DNA from: Chloroflexota bacterium
GTDB taxonomy: Bacteria > Chloroflexota > Anaerolineae > B4-G1
Direction: 5' to 3'
Length of the DNA: 13,270 nt
Assembly: GCA_011046405.1 (NCBI GenBank)
Contig: DSAR01000441.1
Span: 1-13,270 of the forward strand
Made by a program: the position numbers and the translations under genes. Below are positions 6,407-13,270 of this stretch, piece after piece. A model generated the notes under the pieces. The model worked only from the letters and a program-made list of their open reading frames with translations. It ran no database searches and was not told the DNA's origin. Positions within the stretch are counted from its first letter, which is position 1, and every line of letters begins with the position of its first letter.

Positions 6407-7615
6407 ATGAACGTCACCAAAACGATGGATCTGACCCAAGCCATGCAGACGGTGAGATGGCTGGATGAAGAACGACGCAAAGATAAAACGAGCATCGCCA
6501 CGCTGCAGGAGCGCACGGAGGAGCAAGCGAAACGCATTGAGGAGCAAGCCGCCCAGATCAAGGAGTTACAAAAAGCCTTGGCCGGCGTCCAGGGCGTTCT
6601 ATCAAAAGTCAGCGCGTTCGAGGAAATGGTCTCCAACTACCGGAATGAGCTCTTGCTGCAGATGGACCAGCGGGACGAGACGCGCCGGAAGGAACTCACC
6701 GAGTCGGAGCGCCTCCGGCGGATTGAATATGAATCGTTGACCGCCAACGTCAACCGCCTGGAAAAGGAATTGCGCGTCCTGACCCACTACGACGAAGCCA
6801 TCAACGGCCTGCGCACCGAGAATCAACGCTTGAGCACCGTCTTTCAACAGATGGACGTCGAGGTCACCGACCTGAGTAAACGGCTCGAAGATCGCCTCAA
6901 GACGATCCCCCGCATAGAAGAGCAGCGCCGCGTCGACAATCGTCGGATCGTCAACACCGAGCAAGACGTCACCGACCTGCGTGGAAAGTTGAACGCGCTC
7001 GAAAAGAAATATCCCCTGCTCGAAGAGACGATCCAGAAACAAAAAGCCCGCATCGAAAAGGCGGTCGAAGAGAGTAAAAAGTACGAGGAACCGATCGAGG
7101 AACTGCGCATCTCCGATTTCCAGCGCGAGCAGAAGATGAAACAATACCTGGACCAGGGAGAATTGGTGACCCAGGAACTGGAGAGATTGCGCGGTCAAAC
7201 CCAGGGCTTCATCGAACAACAACAGGCGGTCAAGCGCAGCATCGACGCCCTGGAAAAATTCAAGGTTCGCATCGAGCGCCGCCAGGACGAAATGGCAGAA
7301 CAGCAGCGCCTGACCAACGAGCAGATTCAACGCCGGTGGGACGAGTGGCAAATTGCCCGCGAAAAAGAGCAGCAAAAAAGAGAAGTGATCGTCGAAGAAA
7401 GGTGGCGACAACAGGGACAGACGAACCAGTCCCACCTCAATCGCATAGAGACCCTCCAAACCATCACCGGCAAACATCGGGAACAACTGAGCGCCCTCTG
7501 GGAAAGCCAGCGCGCAAACGCCAACAGCCTCCTCAAGGCAGTCCAGGACGTGTACGAAGCCTTCACCGCCCCCATCGACGAGCAATTGGGCCACTTACGC
7601 AGCGAGTCGGAATAG
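6407..7615 (+). CDS. Long coiled-coil protein of unknown function, translationally coupled to selB
   Basis: The protein has 402 residues, rich in Glu, Gln, Arg and Lys, with no cysteine, no signal peptide and no membrane helix. Heptad-like patterns run through almost the whole chain, for instance ERTEEQAKRIEEQAAQIKEL (35-54), LTANVNRLEKELRVL (111-125) and LRGKLNALEKKYPLLEETIQ (191-210). A short, less helical start (1-15) and a C-terminal segment (LLKAVQDVYEAFTAPIDEQL) flank the coil. It is probably a cytoplasmic, rod-shaped oligomer. A strong promoter and AGGAGGT precede it. Its stop codon TAG overlaps the ribosome binding site of selB, so the two are made together. Similar charged coiled-coil proteins are often mislabelled as SMC-like; no ATPase motifs are present. 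I do not recognise the family and cannot assign a function. Confidence 0.88.
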   Translation: MNVTKTMDLTQAMQTVRWLDEERRKDKTSIATLQERTEEQAKRIEEQAAQIKELQKALAGVQGVLSKVSAFEEMVSNYRNELLLQMDQRDETRRKELTESERLRRIEYESLTANVNRLEKELRVLTHYDEAINGLRTENQRLSTVFQQMDVEVTDLSKRLEDRLKTIPRIEEQRRVDNRRIVNTEQDVTDLRGKLNALEKKYPLLEETIQKQKARIEKAVEESKKYEEPIEELRISDFQREQKMKQYLDQGELVTQELERLRGQTQGFIEQQQAVKRSIDALEKFKVRIERRQDEMAEQQRLTNEQIQRRWDEWQIAREKEQQKREVIVEERWRQQGQTNQSHLNRIETLQTITGKHREQLSALWESQRANANSLLKAVQDVYEAFTAPIDEQLGHLRSESE

Positions 7616-7618
7616 GAG
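7614..7618 (+). promoter_or_regulatory. selB ribosome binding site overlapping the upstream stop codon
   Basis: AGGAG begins within the TAG stop (7613-7615) of the coiled-coil gene and lies 8 nt before ATG 7627. It sets the selB start there rather than at the open frame's earlier start codons (as far up as 7336), and suggests translational coupling. Confidence 0.75.
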
Positions 7619-7626
7619 CAATCGCC

Positions 7627-9573
<1,947 letters not shown>

Positions 9574-9576
9574 GGC

Positions 9577-9611
9577 GTAGGACGTGAGACGTAGGACGCG
9601 AGACGTAGGAC
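9577..9611. repeat. 14-nt tandem repeat between selB and rarA
   Basis: The unit GTAGGACGYGAGAC occurs at 9577-9590 and 9591-9604, with a partial third copy GTAGGAC at 9605-9611. The copies differ by one base (T/C). It fills nearly the whole 39-nt gap between the two convergent stop codons and ends 2 nt before the rarA stop. No hairpin or T-run is seen, so neither gene has an obvious terminator here. Confidence 0.8.
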
Positions 9612-9612
9612 A

Positions 9613-10947
9613 TCAACGCCACTTCTTCAGCCGGGCGATGATGTCCCGTTCGTAACCGTGTCCCTTGGGATCAAACCACCCGCCCTCGACACCCTCAGGC
9701 AGATAGCGCTGTTTCACCCATCCCTCGGGGTAATCGTGGGGATACTTGTACCCCTCGTGCTTGCCCAGCGTGTGTTTGTAATGCTCACGCAATTGGCCAT
9801 GGAAACGGTCGCTCTTATCGCGCAAGTAAACGGGCGCCGGGCCGGCCCCGTGTGTCTCGATCTCCGACAGGGCCTTCCAGTACGCGCCGGTCGAGTTTGA
9901 CTTGGGCGCGGTGGATAAATAAAGCGTCGCCATCGCCAGGTGATACTGCCCCTCCGGCATCCCCACCCATTCGAAGGCCTGGGCGCAGGCGTTGACGACG
10001 AGCACCCCCTGGGGATCGGCCAGGCCGATGTCCTCCGCTGCCAGGATGTAGAGACGGCGCAGGATAAAGCGGGGGTCTTCACCGGCGGCGACCATCTTGG
10101 CGAGCCAATAGAGCGCCGCGTCGGGATCGCTCCCTCGCACCGACTTGATGAATGCTGACACCGTATCGTAATGGGCGTCCCCCGATTTGTCGTAGTGCAA
10201 CGCCCGTTGTTGGATCGAGTCCTCGGCCACCTGCAACGTGATGTGAATGACGCCATCATCGCATGGAGACGTGCTTTCCACGGCCAATTCCAACGCGTTG
10301 AGGATATCCCGGGCGTCACCGCCCGCCACACGGATCAAGTGAGCGCGCGCATCCTCGTCCAGCCTGACCGTTCGTCGTCCGTATCCCCGTTCAGGGTCCT
10401 GCAAGGCCCGGTCGATCAAGGCGTTCAAATCCTCATCGGTCAGCGGCTCAAATTGGAATACCCGTGAACGGGAAACGAGCGGCCCAATCACCTGGAAATA
10501 GGGATTTTCCGTCGTCGCGCCGATGAGCACGATGGTCCCGTCCTCGATGTGGGGCAATAGGGCATCCTGTTGGGCGCGATTCCACCGGTGAATCTCGTCC
10601 ACCAGTAATATGGTCCGCTGGCCATACATCCCCCGCCGCTCCTTGGCCTGCTTGATCACCTGGCGCAGGTCGGCGACGCCGGCCAGAACCGCGCTGATCG
10701 TCTCGAAGGCGCTGGACGTGGTATGGGCCACGATGTTGGCCAGCGTGGTCTTGCCCACGCCGGGCGGCCCCCAAAAAATCAACGAGGACAACAGGCGATC
10801 AGCCTCAATCGCCCGCCGAAGCAGGCGCCCATCTCCCACGATGTGGCGCTGACCGACGAATTCTTCCAGCGTTCGGGGGCGCATCCGGGCCGCCAGGGGC
10901 GCTTCACGTTGAATCTGTTGCTTTCGACTGTGCTCAAACAAGTCCAT
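9613..10947 (-). CDS. rarA: Replication-associated recombination protein A (RarA/MgsA), AAA+ ATPase
   Basis: RarA is a clamp-loader-like AAA+ ATPase, related to eukaryotic WRNIP1/Mgs1, that acts at stalled replication forks. The 444-residue length is typical. Walker A is GPPGVGKT (60-67), Walker B is ILLVDEIH (113-120) followed by RWNRAQQDALLPHIEDG, and sensor 1 is GATTENP (143-149). The C-terminal tetramerisation region shows the expected GSDPDAALYWLAKMVAAGEDP, RRLYILAAEDIG and YKYPHDYPEGW. It lies 21 nt after the NuoN-like gene on the same strand and is probably the last gene of that transcript. The ribosome binding site is weak (GAGACGG, about 6 nt upstream), consistent with read-through or coupled translation. 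RuvB and DnaX are excluded by the C-terminal motifs. Confidence 0.96.
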   Translation of the reverse strand: MDLFEHSRKQQIQREAPLAARMRPRTLEEFVGQRHIVGDGRLLRRAIEADRLLSSLIFWGPPGVGKTTLANIVAHTTSSAFETISAVLAGVADLRQVIKQAKERRGMYGQRTILLVDEIHRWNRAQQDALLPHIEDGTIVLIGATTENPYFQVIGPLVSRSRVFQFEPLTDEDLNALIDRALQDPERGYGRRTVRLDEDARAHLIRVAGGDARDILNALELAVESTSPCDDGVIHITLQVAEDSIQQRALHYDKSGDAHYDTVSAFIKSVRGSDPDAALYWLAKMVAAGEDPRFILRRLYILAAEDIGLADPQGVLVVNACAQAFEWVGMPEGQYHLAMATLYLSTAPKSNSTGAYWKALSEIETHGAGPAPVYLRDKSDRFHGQLREHYKHTLGKHEGYKYPHDYPEGWVKQRYLPEGVEGGWFDPKGHGYERDIIARLKKWR

Positions 10948-10968
10948 TTAGCCGTCTCGCGATATCGT

Positions 10969-12396
10969 TCATCGAGCGAAAAGGGTGTACGTACCGGTTA
11001 TCTGGTTTGCCACGAGAGCCAATAACTGGGGAAAACAGGCAACAATGACGTTGGCCCCAATTGCGCCGGTGATGACCAACGCCGTCAGCCATCCCTCAGC
11101 GGGCGCCAATGAGATCACACTCCGATTTTCCTCTGAATCGGGCCGTTCTAAGAGCACGTTCAACCATCGCCAGACCCCGGCCAACATGCCCAGGCTGGCC
11201 AAGAGCATCAACAATACCGCCCCTGGGGATTGTTGGATCAACGAGCGATAGAGCGCCCAACGCCAGGCAAAGCCGGCGCTGATAGGCAATCCAGCCGCCG
11301 ACAATCCACCGATGACGAATACGCCCGTACTCCAGGGCAAGTCCCACCCCTTCCCTCGCAGCGTTTCAACGCCATCTTTACCCCCACTCCGTTCTCGCAG
11401 GCCACTGAGGCCGGCAGCCATCAGAGCGAGGCTAAACGGACGGACCATGAGGGAGAATAGAGAAAGTGATAGGCCCAATTTGCTGCTCAATCCCAGAGCA
11501 ATCAGCGTCGCCCCATTATCGGCCAGGGCCGCCAATCCCATCAATGGCCCCAGGCGCTGTTGAGCGGGTGCAAGGGCGCCTCCCATCGTCACCATCCCCA
11601 GGCCGGCCACGAGCATCAGCACGTCGAATTGCGGATGGGCGCTTAGCCAGGGATACGTCTCCAGAAAATCAAACAGCAAAAACCACACAACCCCATTGTT
11701 GACGGTGAAAACGAAGGCCCCAGCCAGGGGAACGCCATCGCTGGCGATAGCCGTCACCCAACTGTGAAAGGGGACGACGCCTAGCAGGAGAGCGAAGGAA
11801 AAAGCCAAAAGAGTTGCCGAGATACTCAGCAACTCGCTTCTATCGGGCATGATGGCGTAGCGATCCAACAACCAGTGCGCGACCAATACTCCCGGCAGGG
11901 CCAACACGGTGAAGGTCAAATAACGCATTCCCCCGCGCGAGGGAGGCGAGTCGGCTCTTTGCAAAGCAAACACCGAAAGCGCGGCAGCAATCCCGATCAA
12001 CAACACGGCATAGATAAAGGGTCGAATCAGCAACGCGCCATTCAGGAGACTGAGCACGCCCAGCCCCATGGGGAAGAGCAACGCATGCGGCGCCACACGC
12101 CACGCCAGGAGGAAGATAGCGGCCGCGGAAAAAAACAGCAAGGCCATCGCAGCTCGATCCCCCAGTCCCAGGGCAAGCTCACGTCCAAACAGATCCACCG
12201 TCTCACCCAGTGTGACTTGTGTTCCACCCCACAAAAGCACCGGCCGATCCAAGGGCAAAGAGATGATGCCGATGCCCATTGCCAATGAGGTGCCCGCAGC
12301 CAACAACGCCGATAACGTCTCCCACCGCAGGAATACGTACACGATACCGGCCATGAGCAGTGGGACGAGCAGCAACAAAAGGGGTCCTGGGATCAT
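10969..12396 (-). CDS. Divergent NuoM/NuoN/HyfF-like proton-conducting transporter subunit
   Basis: This is a 475-residue, very hydrophobic protein with about 13-14 membrane helices, the layout of complex I and Mrp antiporter-like subunits. Recognisable landmarks are VPFHSW (208-213; family VPxHxWLPDAH) and GLPISAGFAWRW (369-380; family GLP..GF.GK/E). Unusually, there is no lysine in the first 305 residues and no acidic residue between D80 and D149. The conserved TM5 Glu and TM7 Lys of NuoM-type subunits are therefore missing (the TM7 position reads Leu), and the TM12 Lys/Glu position is Arg379. WLPDAH has become WVTAIA. The start ATG overlaps the stop of the upstream gene as ATGA. It is probably part of a membrane arm with its two upstream neighbours. 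The superfamily is fairly certain; subunit identity and ion transport are not. Confidence 0.8.
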   Translation of the reverse strand: MIPGPLLLLLVPLLMAGIVYVFLRWETLSALLAAGTSLAMGIGIISLPLDRPVLLWGGTQVTLGETVDLFGRELALGLGDRAAMALLFFSAAAIFLLAWRVAPHALLFPMGLGVLSLLNGALLIRPFIYAVLLIGIAAALSVFALQRADSPPSRGGMRYLTFTVLALPGVLVAHWLLDRYAIMPDRSELLSISATLLAFSFALLLGVVPFHSWVTAIASDGVPLAGAFVFTVNNGVVWFLLFDFLETYPWLSAHPQFDVLMLVAGLGMVTMGGALAPAQQRLGPLMGLAALADNGATLIALGLSSKLGLSLSLFSLMVRPFSLALMAAGLSGLRERSGGKDGVETLRGKGWDLPWSTGVFVIGGLSAAGLPISAGFAWRWALYRSLIQQSPGAVLLMLLASLGMLAGVWRWLNVLLERPDSEENRSVISLAPAEGWLTALVITGAIGANVIVACFPQLLALVANQITGTYTLFAR

Positions 12397-13061
12397 GCCC
12401 GATTCTCCTCGCTAATGAACGTCACCTCGGCGGCCCGCAGATAGGCCGCCGCCAGCGCAATCAAAAAACTGACCGCTCCCATCAATCCAGCCACGATCAG
12501 GCTAGGCGGTTCCAGAGAGACGTAGAAAAGATCGAATCCCGACAAAAAGGTCAATAATCCCAAGCCCACCTGCATTGGCGTCTCGCTTAGACCGATCAAG
12601 AGCAATCCTAACCCAACCATCAGATAGCAGGCCAGTGAAATGTAAAGCGGCATCTCGAACAAGGGGATTCGTAACGCCGCCGTATACGCTGCCACCGAAA
12701 CCAGCAAGCCGGCCAACAGGCTGAACGAAGCTCGAGCCGAGATCACCCAGCGTTGCCATCGTTCTGGCGTATCCGTCTCTCCCAGGGGAGTCGACGGAAG
12801 GACCTCGCTGGCGCGTCGCTCGGTCAAATAAAAGACCATGCAAATCAGCCACCCAATCAGCCCTTTGACAGCGGCCACTTCTAATTGGATCATACGGGTC
12901 AATAACAGTGCAACGAAGAAATACTGGACAGTGAGCGCGATAACGTTCAATCGCCAATCTCGACTGACAACCAACAAACCGGCCGTGAGAAAAATACCGG
13001 CCACAGCCGGCATGGAGGCCAGGAAAGAGACGCGAGCGAAAAGATCGACCAGCGTTGGCAT
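12393..13061 (-). CDS. HyfE/NuoK-like integral membrane subunit
   Basis: The protein is 222 residues if started at ATG 13061, with about seven membrane helices. The length and layout match HyfE (hydrogenase-4 component E), a NuoK-related subunit. EVAAVKGLIGWLICM (61-75) resembles the HyfE segment around its conserved Lys (here K66). The last two helices (LGLLLIGLSETPMQVGLGLL onward) match the NuoK-like end, though the Glu often found there is not evident. I chose 13061 because the upstream stop TGA and this ATG share a base (TGATG), a common coupling signal. An earlier in-frame ATG at 13106 would overlap the previous gene by 46 nt. The middle loop (about 81-108) is charged. Its position between two NuoL/M/N-like genes mirrors hyfD-hyfE-hyfF. 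The assignment rests on topology and a few residues. Confidence 0.7.
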   Translation of the reverse strand: MPTLVDLFARVSFLASMPAVAGIFLTAGLLVVSRDWRLNVIALTVQYFFVALLLTRMIQLEVAAVKGLIGWLICMVFYLTERRASEVLPSTPLGETDTPERWQRWVISARASFSLLAGLLVSVAAYTAALRIPLFEMPLYISLACYLMVGLGLLLIGLSETPMQVGLGLLTFLSGFDLFYVSLEPPSLIVAGLMGAVSFLIALAAAYLRAAEVTFISEENRA

Positions 13062-13270
13062 CAAAAACCACCCCAAACCAATACGAGCAGAAGAAACAAC
13101 AACCATGCCCAGAGCAATGCCCCGGCTCCCCCGACCAATTCATCCGCAGCCCAGAGTAAGCCCACGCCCCGGCCCAGTGCGCCCATCACGAGATCGAAAA
13201 ACCACTCCAACTTCAATAAGTCGCCAACGCTTCGCAAAAACTGGGCTCCCTGAAGACGCAAGGCCTCCCC
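13061..13270 (-). CDS. C-terminal end of a NuoL/NuoM-like antiporter subunit, 5' part outside the window
   Basis: Only the last 69 residues are visible. They show a mixed helix (about 4-36, LEWFFDLVMGALGRGVGLLW) and a final membrane helix (51-67, ALLWAWLLFLLLVLVWGG) after an ELVGG turn. This is how NuoL/M/HyfB-type chains commonly end (lateral segment, an EG-GG-like turn, then a last TM). The frame is open to the window edge, so no start is visible. The stop shares a base with the next gene's ATG, placing it first among the three visible membrane genes. Identity is inferred from context and pattern only. Confidence 0.6.
   Translation of the reverse strand, partial: GEALRLQGAQFLRSVGDLLKLEWFFDLVMGALGRGVGLLWAADELVGGAGALLWAWLLFLLLVLVWGGF

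Noticed and set aside
6602..7594. 330-residue minus-strand frame opposite the coiled-coil gene
   Set aside because: It is Leu/Phe-rich because it is the complement of Glu/Gln/Lys codons. It has no ribosome binding site, and the plus gene has a strong promoter and SD.
7336..7626. Upstream extension of selB in the same frame
   Set aside because: It overlaps the coiled-coil gene, reads as an Arg/Pro-rich shadow, and SelB homology and the ribosome binding site both place the start at 7627.
13062..13106. Earlier ATG (13106) for the HyfE-like gene
   Set aside because: It would overlap the upstream gene by 46 nt and add a non-family N-terminus. The TGATG junction at 13061 fits the operon's other tight overlaps.

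Overview
The window looks like a piece of a bacterial chromosome with moderately high GC, probably from a filamentous-type Chloroflexota (Anaerolineae-like) lineage or its metagenome relatives. I infer this from the gene content and style: a PP2C-like/membrane/propeller protein beside a LytR-CpsA-Psr enzyme, a coiled-coil gene ahead of selB, and many nested intergenic inverted repeats. Codon bias and family resemblance read by eye support it; no search was run. No mobile-element gene, CRISPR array, rRNA or tRNA was seen.

Layout. Positions 1-865 (minus) hold the start of an LCP-family cell-wall ligase that runs off the left edge. It has its own extended -10 promoter near 1121-1148 and a leader of about 250 nt containing a repeat. 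Positions 1211-3595 (minus) encode a 794-residue protein: a degenerate PP2C-like domain, a Pro/Glu-rich linker, one membrane helix and a propeller-like outer domain. It has a good promoter at 3863-3891 and a leader of about 260 nt with crossing inverted repeats. Positions 3950-4200 are packed with hairpins and nested inverted repeats. Then comes dnaK (4202-6160, minus).

A divergent intergenic region (6161-6406) carries a near-consensus sigma-70 promoter for a plus-strand pair: a 402-residue coiled-coil protein and selB, the selenocysteine-specific elongation factor. They are tightly coupled, with the selB ribosome binding site overlapping the upstream stop codon. After a 39-nt gap holding a 14-nt tandem repeat come convergent minus-strand genes. 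Read in transcription order from the right edge, these are the C-terminus of a NuoL/M-like antiporter subunit, a HyfE/NuoK-like subunit, a divergent NuoM/N-like subunit, and rarA (mgsA). The first three overlap by 1-4 nt and form an operon, with rarA 21 nt behind.

How they work together. The membrane-arm genes resemble the hyfD-hyfE-hyfF order of energy-converting hydrogenase/complex I-type enzymes, but the NuoN-like subunit lacks the usual buried Lys/Glu residues. SelB implies that the organism makes selenoproteins, although selA, selD and tRNA-Sec are not in the window. DnaK and RarA are housekeeping protein-folding and replication-fork functions. The LCP enzyme and the membrane-spanning pseudo-phosphatase both act at the cell envelope. 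I did not find a clear defence system or other self-contained new system. The best leads are the pseudo-phosphatase/propeller protein with its structured leader, the coiled-coil/selB coupling, and the residue-depleted antiporter-like subunit.
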